NCBI GenBank assembly: GCA_958510875.1
Contig: OY294070.1
Coordinates: 18,343,631-18,407,630, forward strand
Reading direction: 5' to 3'
Source: Endomychus coccineus
Lineage: Eukaryota > Arthropoda > Insecta > Coleoptera > Endomychidae
Length of the DNA stretch: 64,000 bases
Positions 24,307-38,700 of the stretch are shown here, piece after piece; the stretch's first letter is position 1; each line of letters opens with the position of its first letter. The translations under genes and the position numbers were made by a program. The notes beneath the pieces are model-generated. The model had not been told where the DNA came from, did no database searches, and saw nothing but the letters and a program-made list of their open reading frames with translations.

Positions 24307-24877
24307 TTTTCTAAATTTTCCCAAATAAACGATTTCCTTGTCTTATCAGAACAGAACTAAGTAAAAATTCGTTATAACTGACCCAAAAAACATAAGAAAT
24401 GATATGTCATACATGATAATAATTGAAAAAAAAAAAGAATTTTCATAATTTGGAAAATTCATGTTTTCCATGACTTTTCAGATCAAAACTAAGTCAAAAT
24501 TCGTTATTAATGACCCAAAAAACATAAGAAATGATATGTCGTACATTATGATTGAAAATTTGTTTTCCATAACTCGGAAAATTTGGTCACATGGTGGGAA
24601 ATTCATAATGATCATCACTATTAGTAACGTTATGTACCCTTATATACCCCAATCATACGATATTTAACTTTTAAATGTGATTTTTTCTCATAAAGAGTCA
24701 TTAATTGAAAATATATATTCGGCTTTCCCGCGCTACGAGTGGAAAATTGAAATCTGGATAGTCAATTCTTATGTTAAATTTAATGCCGAACAACTTTTGT
24801 CTGAAACTTTTTTTCTTAAAATGCATAGTTACAAAGCTATTAACGTTTTTTGGTCGAAAAACACGGAAAATTGTATA

Positions 24878-25751
24878 TACAGGATGTTTCAGTTTTTTCG
24901 TTCATAACTTCGGCAAACGATAGAACTTCTAAAAATAATAGGGGTCTTTCATATGAAATTTTTCTCTAAATCACTTCGTTTTCGAGATACCAGGGTGTTG
25001 AAATTGAAAAAAAATTAGTTTTTTGCGAATATCTCCGGAACCGTTTATTGTACAGAAAACAGATATTGTAAGCAATTTCTACTCATGGTAAGCTATGTTT
25101 TGTGCGATAAACATTTTTTTTTTGTCATAATTGGTGAAGATTTTGAAGGGGTAGTGGTTGTTTTTCTCCCCAACTTCTACGCCACTGGAAAAAGTACGAT
25201 TTTGAGATGCCCATTTGAACCGCCAATGTTTTCTACACAAAAAAGGTACTAAGTCATAAGCGCTAAAGTTGACCGTTTCCGCGAAAAATCAACTTTTATG
25301 TTGAAAAACATGGTCAATTTTTTGGTTTTGTTACTTGTTTAAAGAAATTTCGTTTAATTGGTTTGGAGCTTATGACCAAGAGTACCTTTTTTGTGCAAAA
25401 AACACTGGCGGTTCAAATGGGCATCTCAAAACCGTACTTTTTCCAGTGGCGTAGAAGTTGGGGAGAAAAACAAACACTACCCCTTCAAAATCTTCATCAA
25501 TTATGAATAAACATTTTTTTTTATCGCACATAACATAGCTTACTATGGGTAGAGATTGCTTACAAAAGCTGTTTTCTGTACGATGAGCGGTTCCGGAGAT
25601 ATTTAAAACAAAATTTTTTTTTTCAATTTCAACACCCTGTATCTCGATAACGAAGTGATTTAGAGACAAATTTTATATGGAAGACACCTATTATTTTTAG
25701 AAGTTCTATCGTTTGCCAAAGTTATGAACGAAAAAACTGAAACACCCTGTA
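24878..25751. mobile_element. Palindromic MITE of the mariner family at 461
   Basis: TACAGGATGTTTCAG at the left and CTGAAACACCCTGTA at the right lie within TATA context (TA duplication). The arms of about 400 bp are complementary through TCATAACTTCGGCAAACGAT, CCCCAACTTCTACGCC and GGCATCTCAAAA-type blocks to a centre near 25300. The outer 110 bp match the terminus at 461-575. Confidence 0.88.
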
Positions 25752-26797
25752 TATATAAATAGCGACATTTTCCTACATTGGAGGTTTTCTCTCACATTTT
25801 TTTTCGTAATCTACGCAAAATTTCCTAACTTTCTGTACTCTCAAACCAAAAGTCGGAAAAAAGTCCCGCTTTTGGTAAAATGACTGTACTATAATGAGAT
25901 AAGCTCAATTAGGTAAAATTCCAATAACCATCTTTCCTAACATTTTCGGGGGTAATACCACGAGTGCTCGTAATACTATCGGTAGTAATTCTGTCAATAA
26001 TCAACGAGACCCAAAAGGAAGGAACAGTGAATTGAATTTTCGATGATTTCAAATAACAGCTAAAATATGTGTTTTTAGTTATTCGGGTTTTTGTTGAAAA
26101 CGACAAAGTTTTTTGAAAAATAGCAAGAGTAAGAAAAATTTTAGAACCAAATTCCCCATAAAATAAAGCAATAATTTTTAAAGTCCGCCAACGGGTTAAA
26201 AAATTCTGTCACATTTTAATGGTGCATCATCCTTTATCAACCATTTGAAATGCTACATTTTAACTCTACTTACTGTCGATTAATGCTCTTGGTACACTCA
26301 CAACGTATACTATATTTTGTTCAAGTTCAAGTTACGTTAAATTACCACATTTTCTTTTTAGGTATCCTACATGCCCCTGCTTTGTGTCGGTTTTTATCAG
26401 TGAAACTGATTACATTTACTTATTATATTAGTGAAAATCGCGCTTTTAATAGTTATTTTATTCAAGTTTAGAATGGATTTATCGCGTTATGGCTGATCCT
26501 ATTTAATTTTTGTAAGAATCAGCCTATATTGACCATTATTTGAGTGGTTTAATGCGTAAATTGATACTTCGTAAAAGATTCATGGATTAGGAACAAGAAA
26601 GGTTTGAAAAGCCCAAGACATCTTGAAAAGTGAACAAGGAATACAAATAAAGGAATGTGACGGAATTTCCTGGGACTGATATAGTTAGGAATGGCAGTGG
26701 TGTAGTAACAAATAACGTCACGTGGTATCCACCGAAAACTAAACTAAAACTAATGAAAACTTGAATAAACCAAAAGTCCGGTGTAAACGTACTTTTG

Positions 26798-29700
26798 TTA
26801 ATTGCCCCCTTTGGGTTTGCGTCTCGTTTCTTGGACGGCGGCGACCAAGCTTTTGACGGCCTCCTCGTGTCCTTCGAAACTGTCGGCTTTACGCAAAGGC
26901 ATCGGAGCCGGTGCCGACAGTTTCGGACATATGTGATGCTTCCTTTTCGGAGGAAACGTTTCCCAAGACCGTTGTTTTTGGGCCATCGACATGTTCTTGT
27001 TACGTCGATTGATGACCACAACTAGAGTTTTATCGGGTCCTTCGAGACTGGATCGTCGACTCGAGGTGCTGAGAGAATCGGCGGAATCGTTCAGAGAATA
27101 AAATATGTTGTCCTCGCCATCGCTGTATGGATACACCTATAGAGGAAACCAAATCAAAAATACCGATTTCGAAGGGAAATAAGTATAAGTAGATATACGT
27201 TGTTCACGATAACTTAAAATGACGTCATCTCAGAAGGCTCATCCCTATTACAAAATACTTGATTGACTATTAAAACTGAATCTACACCTGAAAATATTAG
27301 ATAAATATATGGAAAATTAACTTCCAACTTCAAGTCAACATTATTAATCCATACTGTGATGTTAAAGTAAGCATTATTATTTATTGAAACAAACGCTTAA
27401 AATATCCAATTATCAAAATCTTCAAACCAATGCACGATTTCCAAATCTACTTTCGATTATTTCAGCAACACTATTTTAGTAGGATGAATATAATATTTCA
27501 ACAAATATTCAAGTAGAATCCATTTTTGAAACCATACAACTTGGAATATTGTCTTTCATATTACTTATCTTTATGTGGAAGTTTCCGTTGCATTCTTATG
27601 CATTAATGATATTGATATGGGTGAATTTTCTTCAACATAGTATGAAATAAAGAATTTACTTTTATAGCAGCAAATAAAAACACTATTGATAAGAAATAAT
27701 CACCCTTATCCACCCTTATACTATAACGCCCGACGAACAGCTAACAATACGTCTTTTTTATGTGCAACGCCTTTGTCACATTCTCTTTGTGATGGTTTAG
27801 CCGGATGATAGTGCGTGGTAACCTTTAAGTGAGGTGTATTGGCTCCTTTAGGTTGTCACTCTGACAGGCCTGATAGGTTACCGTCAAACGACGTCGAATA
27901 TTTACGATTTATTTTAAGCTACTTAGGAGCATTTTTGGGGGTGCTGTCAAATTCTAAGCAAAAGTTCACTCAAAGTAAATCGATGACGATCTTTCTGATG
28001 GTGAATTTTAATTGAACGTACAGGCTTTAGTTTTCGATACAAAAATTCCTCCAAGATAATTTTCAACATGGCCGACAAAAATTGGTATTATATCGATTTG
28101 AATAAAAACATCCCCAGATCTTCTGTCAGATTAATTAATTTGACGTTTCTAAGAATGCGAAATTTCGTAATTTTATACGAACATTGTAAGGCTCAGAAGT
28201 TGATAGAGCATGGGACTCCGGCATTTTCACGGGGCCTATCGAAATTAGAAGGTTCGAATTATCTAAAAACACAATTTCATGAACACGAAATCATTTTGAC
28301 ATATGCCTCGAAGAGCTCGCTGCGCGTAAGTTAGAGTTTATACATTTTACCTCGATCTTGTTAATTTGGGGCCGTTTTGTGTCCCGTGCCGCCGGCGTCA
28401 GTTGTAATAAAGTGTTTTTTGCTATGGGCCGCTAGCTTTTACCCGCTTTGGGTATATTTTAGTAGCTAGAAAATTTCCTTTGGTACGTCGCCCGTTAGAC
28501 GCGCATAGCTATTTTAAAATCGTTTTCGACCCGGTTTCTGGCTCTCACGACCTTTTAAAAGGTTGAAAGTTCACATTTACCATTTTTCGGGCTCGTTTTG
28601 CTCGCCTTTTTTAGTTTGTCGGGTCCAAAATTGTCCGTCGATAAGGTCGAAAATCGCATACTCCTATTTACATTTTTAGTAACTTGCACACCAAACTAAT
28701 AAGCCGCTTATTCTAATAGTATCGTAATCAGCGACCCCAAAAACCCCCGAGTCCACCGTTTCATCCAATTTTGATCAATTTTCTCCAAAATTGCTGGATA
28801 AACCGAGTGGGGGGGGGAGAGATCAGAGAAGGGGGGAAGAGGAATTTGGGAAATCTGACGTCGGGATCGTGATCAGCGACCCTGAAAACCCCCGGGTAGA
28901 CATTTTCAGGCCTATTCGGCAGTATTATTCAATTATTTTCTCAATTTTTATCCCAAAAATTGGTTAATTTAAGGGTATTGGGAGGGAAAATAAGTTTTGG
29001 ACAAAAATAATTTGGGGTCCTTCTGTCTGCATCTTTCACCGTCGAATGCATCCTGTTTCAGCCTGATCGGTTTTATTCAGAAATTTTTAATGAACGACCT
29101 ATTTTTATACCATTTGACTGCACTATATTTACACCTTCATTTTCCAGTTTAATATACTGATGTAAAAAAATTTACACGTTTCGCAATTTACACAGCACAC
29201 AGCGTACATGTACGCAGAATTACAGTCCCGGAAAGAATTGGTTATGTACTTTTGAAGTTTAATTCTATCAAAATTTAGATGCATAACAAATTATGAACTG
29301 TCAAGTTAATCCCACCAAAAACATTCTGTAAAAAACTAGCCAAGTCTCGATGGGGCTGCTTGTTTATCTCTAAAAAGTAATGAAATCTAGACAAGGTCGT
29401 ACCAAGTCTAAGGTTCCTTACTGCGATTTCTTTATTATTATAGTTAATGTTGTGTGACTTGGCCGTTGAACATTCTTTATACGTTAGTGGGTACAAGTCA
29501 ATTTTGTTTACACGTAATGTTATCTGTTGTAACTGCCTATGTTTGTTAAGCGAGATAATAGCCCATACTGCTATTGGTAATTGGACGCTAGTGTCTCATT
29601 TTAGGCTGTTGTTGATTGTGCAACACATGCATTCAGCATTGAGCATCCTGGTTTTGTACCCTTGTGTACCCTTCAACGGCCAAGTCACACAACATTAACT

Positions 29701-32700
29701 ATAATAATAAAGAAATCGCAGTAAGGAACCTTAGACTTGGTACGACTTTGTCTAGATTTCATTACTTTTTAGAGATAAACAAGCAGCTCCATCGAGACTT
29801 GGCTAGTTTTTTACAGAATGTTTTTGGTGGGATTTCACTTCTTTTTGTAGAAACGTGGGCATATTGATCTATTTCACCATCAGCATTACACGTGTACACT
29901 TGCATTTCGTCCCAATGTTCAGCAACGTATGCAACTATAGTAGATCTGATACTGCAAGTTGAGTCAGTTCTACCATACACCAAGAAAGATATTGAATGGA
30001 AGAGACAAGACCCGTCTTTGGGCATACCAACTACTTGGTAGCCACTAAGTTCATCGTCGTCTTTTAATATTATCGACATTTTTTACGATATTATCTTGCG
30101 AAATCAAACACGTAACGTTTATGTTTATATGACAGACAGCTGATACATTGATAGACTCATATACGACCGTGGTCACATATAATGTCCGTGGCAGACTATT
30201 TCATATCATAGATATTATTAAGGACACAAATGGGCTCTTGTGTTTTCAAATAAGGGTCACCAGGTACTCCAGATCTTCGATTATTAATATTAATTTTTAT
30301 AGTTTTCCCTTTATGTGGCCATTAAACCCTAACTCTGTACCAAATTTCAGCTCTCTGAGTTTATGGGAAGTACTAGTTCTATTATGATGATCATGAGTGA
30401 GTGAGTGAATGAGTGAGTGTCATAAATGCGAAACTTTGCTTTCGCTTAACTTCGGAACTAAATGACCTACAGACTTGAAATTTTTTATTTTAAGTATGTG
30501 ATTTTATAGCTTACTGGATGACGAATTTCTGCGTTCTGGTCTTATCCAGAGGTTTTCAAATAGGGGCCTGAAAATGCGGCGAAATGGTTCCAGTAAAGTG
30601 TTTGCTTCGCGCTCGACTTGGTGGGGGCACTGCCGTGCCCTCTGATTTAATATATCTACAATTTATATCGGCAACTTTACGTGTTTCCAACTGTAAAAAT
30701 GAAATATACCTGAGTTAACGAAGATAACGCGGCACTAAGGAATTGTTGTAAAAGTAACCAAGTATGACGTCATTAGTTATCGTGAACAACATATACTAAA
30801 GGAATTGAAAGGATGACCTAATTATCATGACTTACTTTCGGTTTACGTTGCTTCGGTAATTTGCTCTTATTCTTACATTTGGGAGTGCCTGGGCTGGATC
30901 TGGTTTCAGAATGGATCAAGGCTTTCGTACTTTGACTAGTTGCGTCAGATATCCTTTGGTAATCGGATTCAGAGCGACATTTTTTCGGTTCTGCATCGGA
31001 TTTGCAAGTAGAATTGATTTTATCGCAACTTTTGCCTGGAATAGGAACAATATTATCCAAAATCACGATAAATTCACATGTCTTCCGTCTTTCCACGGAG
31101 AAAAGCAAGTAATACAATAATACAGAATTCACGTTATTGGTAATGGAGAAAAATCTTTTCAAATTCACTCAATAAAATTGTATGTAAAAAGTTAACAGCT
31201 TACCTATTTTCTTATACGTAATTCTTTGTTTCGACCCAACTCTGCTCAAATTCCCTAAGTCGGCTTTGCTAAGTTTGCGTTCTTCTTTCGAAACATTCTT
31301 AGCGTCCGTTTCGGTGTCGGATTTAGAAGCAGGTTGTGTCGACTGCCTCCGACACATCATATCGTGGATCTTCTCTTTAATCTGCGCCTCTAAACGATCG
31401 ATATTCATCTGATGAGATGTCTGAAGACACGACTTCTTTGGCTTTTGTGGCGTTTGCTGCGTTGGCTTATCGAGAGGAGTGGCAGATTTACTCCTTTCGC
31501 GTTCTTGTATATTCGGACGTACCTTCTCGAAGAGCTGACCGAGAACGCGACTCCTCGAACGGGGGATTTTACCCAAAGTAGCTTCGGACTGTTGTAAGAT
31601 ACCTGAAAATGGAAATTTCAAACAATCGTGGCCCAGACTATTGTGGATTAGCAAACTGTTTCAAACGGAACGGAGAAAAAAAAACTCTTCCAGATGAATA
31701 AATATTTGTAGATGCTTAACATTAAAGGCTTTTGAACATTAGGCATGATGCAGATGGAAAAATAAAAACTTCTTGGTTTACTAAAGAAGTTTGGTCTCAA
31801 CGTTATCTTTACTTCAATTCCGTTGCACCAGCTTGTTATAAAAAAGTGTCATAAACAGCCTTACAGACCGCGCGGCAAAATTGTCCCACGCAGAGGACCG
31901 TCCCAAAAATTTAAAAATTGTTCGTAATACACTGGAAATGAATGGCTACCCAAAAACTTTCTTCAATCCTATCATTAAAGAGAGAATAAACAAAATCTAT
32001 AATGGTTCTTCATATAAAAATAACATAAGAGGTAATACAGACAATTATATAACTTTACCATACATTCTGGAGACCTCAGAAAAAATTAAGAAATGTTTGA
32101 AAAAGTACGATATAAATGTTGCTCATAAGCCTACTAACTGTGTTGGGAAATGTTTCTCAAATATAAAACCTGTAATACCTAAAGATAAACAAACCCACAC
32201 AGTATATAAATTGAATTGTTTAGATTGTGATGAAACTTATACTGGAATCTCTAAACAATATTTACAAAAAAGAATGTATGGCCATAAATATAGCACAAGA
32301 AATAATAGCTTAGAAAATTCCACCGCCCTTGCTAAGCACTGCTTTGATTATATCCATCAATTTGATTACAAAAATGTTAATATTTTAACTAAGGAAACCA
32401 ATTATTATAGAAGATCTATCCTGGAGACGATTTACATAAAACGTGATTCCAATTCTGTAAATCATAGGAGTGGCGTTCAAACAAGTCATATTTATACTAA
32501 TTTAATTAATTAATATTCTTGCAAATTCCTACTTGAATTCTTATAATGTTAAAAGTTTATTTTAGGTAGAATTGTCTAAAGTATTTCTCAGAGGCCAGAG
32601 ACCTTCTTTTATCACCTAATAAATCATGACATCTGGTTCTTAAATGAACACTTGATATGGTCTCTTCTGTTAGTCTCTTGTAGACATTTATGAAATGTGG

Positions 32701-35700
32701 TCGTATTTGTTGATAATTCTACTTAATAGTGGATTTTTAATATTACGCATTGTAGTAACATTGCCGTGTTATAATTCCGATTTCATGTTTCTGTTCGTTT
32801 CGGCGACGTTGGCATTTAAACGAAATTTGTGCGATAAGGATGCTTTGTGTTAATACAGTTATTTCTGAGTAATAAGGTTATTGAAGTAATAAGTCTTCTG
32901 ATGATGGTCGTGAGACCGAAACGTACGTGAAGAAAAAAAAATATTTTAAAACAGTGTTATTGTGACCTACTTCCCAAGAATTTTTATTATAATTAAAGGC
33001 TGTTAAAACGATATAAGATCGCCTCAAAGAGCTATTTCACTGAATTGTTTAAATATTAAAGGAAGAAAATTAAGTGTGACAATATAATATTTCCATTTTT
33101 TCCTATTACTAAGGAATGTTACCAAATATAGTAATTTATTATTTGAGTGCTAACTAGCCTATAACTTCTAACTATTGCCTTGTGACAACAAAATTGACTA
33201 ATCTGCAATAGCGTATTATAACAATAAGAGGAACCAAAGAAAGACCCTTGCTGAGTGCCAACCTGTTATAATAACTACCAAAGAGACACAGGTATGAAAA
33301 TTAACATGAAACTAATCTACTCTTGGATATAATGGAAGTCTTTTGTAAATGCAACCAATGAAAATTACTACAATCAAATCTTGAGGTTAACCAATGTCGT
33401 GAAGTTATCAAATAAACTAATTCGTACTTCAATGTATTGAAAATTTGGACCGAGTTGGATACACATGATTGAAAAAGTGATCCTAAAAATCTTATTGGCG
33501 CGAGATATTCAAAATTCGTTACATCCATCGTATCTCTTGGCATTGAGTTTACTACCAGAAAACGCAACAACCTCAAGAGAACTGTGACTTGACGATAGCA
33601 ACCATTCAATTGGGTCAATTAGCTGCTTATTCCTCTCAAAAAACTTCTGGCCACGAATATTTTTCTACTTACGATATACTCCCTAGTATTTTCAATTAGA
33701 AGTCAGAAATAACCGCTCCAAATATAGATCCTTGAATATCACCCGAATTTAAAGAAAATACGACCAGATATTCCAAAAGTGAACAAATTGAAGAATTAGT
33801 GAAAAAAACTTACCAATATGTTCCAAGAGCGATTGCAAGTGTTTAGCTTGTTCGGCTGATGCCTGTTCAGGTTGACACGCTTGTTGGGAGGGAGTGAGAC
33901 TCCTGATGTAAGGTTCCAGTTGCAATGCAACCTGCGTAAGATGCTTCAATTCATTTCTCAGCATCGTCACGTCAGCCCTCTGACAACTGAACACTTCTTG
34001 TTCAACCCGTAACCTCCACATTTGCTCTTCCCACGAAGAATCGAAAATCCCAGCCATCCGATCCAATTCCTTCTGTTGACGATCCAAGTTCTGGTCCAGA
34101 TGAAGACATTCTCTGGTAAGCAGTTCGTACCTTTCGAGCATAAAATCAATGTTACTTATATGTAAATTCATGGCGAATAGGACACATTACAATATATGTC
34201 AACTATATTTTCGTCTTTACGTACGTTTCGGCCTCACGACCATCATCAGCATTTCGAATATACTTACTTGGCCGTCAATGGCGGAGTTTGGGCTTTCCTT
34301 AATGCTGTTATGTCCTTATGTAAATCTCCCACCTTTTCCTTGACCATTTTGAATTGCTGATTGAGCTCTCTGATTTGTGATTCGAACGATCTACAATGTG
34401 CAGCAAACGAACTTTCACCTTCGAGCAGTTTGTGTTTGAGAGCAGCTTGCTGCTTTTTTGTAGCAGGAGGAACACTCTCGTATATCTTGCAAGCTGAAAA
34501 TACTTAATTAAAGGTATCAGGATAGAAAATCATCATCCGAAAGTAAGTTAGTCTGGATTGACGAAGTGCCAAAAAACAGACATTACAAACTCCATCTTCA
34601 GTACAAGATAATTGTGAGTTAGTAGCAAAACAATGTTACATCTTCCAACATTTTGAAACTTACATGCTGCCAACTCTGACTGATGCTGGCTAACGGCGGC
34701 CTGACCAATCCACGGTTCGAGAGACTGCGCAAACTCGGTCCTATAGTTAGTTTTGATAGACGATGGCTGTAGGGCTCTGTAACGGATTGTTTTTAATGAA
34801 AACCACTACTTTTACTGGAAAATTCTCATTTTACCTAACTGGTTGACTCAATTGACCAACGGCAGCCAAACGCTCTAAAAGGGATGGACATAATTCTAGG
34901 AATTGATACTTATTGGCCGCCGCGGTAAAAGTTGTACATAGAACCAGATGTAATTGTAAAACGGGCATCACAGTACCTAGAAAATTAATTTCAGCATTCA
35001 TATATTACTTGCGGTGCAGTCAATATAACAAAAAAAAACTCGAATGAGCAATTGTTGGAACATAGCGTGGTGTTTCTCGCAAGAACTTCAAGGGACAGTT
35101 TTGAGAAAAACCCTCGTGTTCGTGTTATTACTGCTTTTTAAATAACGATAAGGTCTTTCTAGTCCAGATCGATCAGTAACCTCAAAAACTTACAGTGAAA
35201 CTTGCAAGTTTGCAAGGTTACTGAACGATCTCTGGTGAAGGTATTCCTAACCGGCTAGGCCAACAACATAGTAAAAAGACCAAAAGCATCTCACGCCATC
35301 TATGAATAGATGTCCCACCAAGAAATCAAATAATGTACCAAATTGACTGATGGATTTCTCAAACTTTACAAAAGTTTGGGACATGTGAGATTACTTGAAT
35401 GCGCCAGATGGCGACACCAAGCCAAACGAATGTAAGAGAATTAGAAATAAATGAATATATATATTTGACGTCACACTTGGTTACTTTAACCACCAATTCA
35501 CTTCACATTTTCCCTAATAGTCTAGGAGCCAGAGCGATATTGATGGTCTGAACATTAGCCCCATGGCACTATGGTTTATCGTTAGAGGACGGTTAAATGA
35601 TCAATTCATCTCACAAACAGAATTTTCGCCGGCTGCTAGATCTCGAGATACAGTCTCCGCAAATTGTTCATTTTTTGACTGGACGTTAACCCTTTTCAAG

Positions 35701-38700
35701 TTGCGGTTACTTGAAAAGCATGCCATTCTCATACACTTCCACCATGTGTCATCATTTTTTGTCGTGTGCGTTTATGAGGCTGAGCAGTTAAAATTGTACC
35801 GAAAATGGACTGTAAGTTAACCCTCCCAAACCTGGTGGAAACATACCCTATGCCATCAAGTTATCGGTCCATTTCCGAGTAATTGGCCATTATTTGGACC
35901 AACAATGGTTTTTTTCTCATTTTGTGAATCTTATTGAATGTGTGACGTACCTTGCTACTTTTTGGCGATTATTACTTACGACGGCTTCAACACTCCTTCA
36001 AGTCTACCAGATTCGAATCCGATTGACTTTTATGTTGGTTTCTTGGGCGCCAGATTTTTGTCAAGGTTCACTCCTCGTTAAGGGCTTCTGCTAGGGCCCT
36101 TACCACAAAGCGTATCACTGTGCTATCTATGGATAGCCTTGTCTCAGGGTAGTCTCAGTGAAGTAAGTAACCAGGGGTTAATAGGGCAGACTGAATAGTA
36201 TTAGAATTGCAGGCTTTAATTGCAATTAATACTTGGTTACTTCTTGACTACTTAAATGCTGTTGCAGAAAGTCATTTTAGAACTTCCCAATAACAAGTAT
36301 ATAGCTTGAACATAGATAAATATTTAATTCTGTCTGTAAAATAATAATTTTTCTCGACCCGGGGGAAGCACAAGGAAGCTCAGAAACAATAAATGCAAAG
36401 GAAGCGGTCCAAGCAGACTATTTCCTCATTATAGCCTTACAAACAAATAGTCATGTGAGTATTATTAAAGATGGCTATTTATGCATCAATTAGCAAAATT
36501 ACCGAATACTTCAATGGTAACTGGCGGAACACTTACTTTTGGCGGTACAACTGGTTGTTTTCACTCACTGATTCTTCAGTTATCTCACTGACTATATTTG
36601 TAATAATTGTAATCCAACGCTTGCGAGGCGTTCTTTGATACCAATCGAGGTGCTGGTCAAGTCACCTACACTAGCTCCAGCCGAGCCCTTTTTTGCTCAT
36701 TTCGCGCGCATGATGGTCCACCAGTTCCTTGATTTTGTGCCGTTTTTATGGTTACATCTGTTTCGTTATCTTTTGTTGACACGAAATATGCACGATTCTG
36801 AATGAAATCAAAATATACCCGGCTTATGAATGGAACACGGATGCCTATGCCCGGTACTATGTATATTCCTATACAACAATATAATTATTCGCAATTATGA
36901 TTTCGAAATACTAATATAAACGGAATCTAAAATTTATGACCAATCTACGTGTTTCCCATTAAATAATTATTCAATATTTAAGAGCTTCGTTACAAATGAA
37001 ATCGTTAGTTGTATTAAAAAACATTGAAAACCTTCACAATTTGACAACAATGGCAAGATATAACTCCAAATAGTATTTAAACAGGCACATTTTGAATTCA
37101 AATTTACTTGACTTTGATGATGGCTAGTTGGTATCTTAAAGGTCTTCAGTACTTTAAAAATATTTTTAGTGGATAAGCAATTGTTTCTTATTTGTAGTGT
37201 TATAGTGTATGCCCAGTGTAATCTCTTTTATAGATTATTCATCCCCTAATAAAATTAAATTGGCACGATCATTCATTTATACTATACCTAAAACAAGTAA
37301 TTGACTCCTATAAATTCTGTCTTTGCTTTCAAACTGTCTCTGCACCTCCATGATCATGGCAGCGTGAGTTTTTGCCATTGCTTCTTGCATGCCCTGACAA
37401 AAAGTGTTTATGGTATGTTTTTCACCGTCCATGTTACGTCTCAACTCGTCCATCAGATTTTTCAATGAAATTATACCATCTCGTACTGAAGTCTGAAAAA
37501 TAATTTGATAAATTTGTGTTTCCAAAGGATTAAATCACCAACCAGCTGGAATGTAAACAAAATTATGAGTGGCATAGCAATTGAGAATTACAAATAATTG
37601 ATCTATTATTTACCTGTAAATCCATGATGGCGGTTTGCCCTCGTTCCAGCCTCTTAGATGCTAGAGTATGCGCGGTATCGATATCAACACATTGAGTTCT
37701 AAGCTCGTTTGGTAAGTCTCTGAAGCAATTAACACACAACATGGTGTTCTGAAGAGGTGAATACATTATGAATTGTTCTCCATGTTGATGACACTGGAAT
37801 TGTCAATGAAATCAATGATACAGGAAAAAGTTATAGTTACATTTTCATTCTATCACATAGAAAAATCTGGATACGTATAATATACATATAATGAATTTAT
37901 AGTGTGGTTGCGATAATCTGAAACCCTTGATAATCTAAACAGGATACTTGGCAGTTTGCAAGCAAGTGTCGTAAATAATGAATAATAACGTGCCGAATAT
38001 TTATTAATTTATTATGCATTCGGATAGGAACCACATGCTGCAAATTCGTCATACATCCAAGAATGAAATTCAGTTTGATCCTGACCTTCAAACAGCAAGC
38101 ACTGAACACCATGGAAAAATGGTACAACAAGGAAGGACACAAAGTGAATTCCTTGAAAATAATCATTGAGAAAAGGCCCTGTGGACCTGCAGTCGGAAGA
38201 ACCTGGGGACTCACACGACGGATGATGCACTGGGTGTACACCACCATAGTGAGACCCATTGTAATATACGCCGCATTCCTTGAACGAAGTTCATAGGCTG
38301 GCGTGCTTAGGAATAACAGATCCAATGTCGACTACCCCAACGGCTGCGATGGAAAGGCTGTTGGGGTTGGAACCACTGCACCTCGCCGTTCAGGCAGAAG
38401 CCATAAGAGAATCGGATCGCTTTGATTTTATTGGACAAGGAAAGGCCGAAGCATTCTTGGATTGCTTGGTTCGCCTTGGTCATTGGGGATGAGATCCGAC
38501 AGGATAACGATTCACAGCACTTCCGTACCGTTCACAATTCAAACCTTGAATGGGCGGGACAACACTGGGGGCAATCCTCATATGATACCAGGGGATTCCG
38601 TATGGTTTACCAAAGGCCTCAAGACCGAAAAAAGTACAGGTGCTGGAATAGTCGAGACAAAAGACCAAGGAGAAATGCCATGTCTATTCGAGTGAACTGC

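Larger units (their letters stand above)
23532..25945. mobile_element. Composite foldback element with outer and inner inverted repeats
   Basis: Outer inverted repeat: GATGGTTATTGGAATTTTAC near 23541 and its inverse near 25929. Inner inverted repeat of about 290 bp: 23612-23905 against 24340-24645, each arm made of two units of about 131 bp that contain CATAAGAAATGATATGTC. The loop 23906-24340 carries an acidic ORF. A separate MITE (24878-25751) lies between the inner and outer right arms. Confidence 0.65.
27193..30797. repeat. Inverted pair bracketing RNF207's largest intron
   Basis: 27193-27228 (TATACGTTGTTCACGATAAC ... ATGACGTCAT) is the inverse of about 30765-30797 (ATGACGTCATTAGTTATCGT ...) apart from a 3-base indel. 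Both lie within 60 bases of the exon borders (27136 and 30836), so nearly all of the intron lies between them. Confidence 0.5.

Noticed and set aside
30386..30420. GAGT microsatellite as a regulatory or telomeric repeat
   Set aside because: The same tract occurs in the Helitron copy at 61990, so it belongs to that element.
31408..31440. CTGATGA/CTGAAGA-like strings near 31410
   Set aside because: They lie in RNF207 exon 10 coding sequence (ETS-like reading TSHQMNIDRLE) and have no GAAA partner in the right place.
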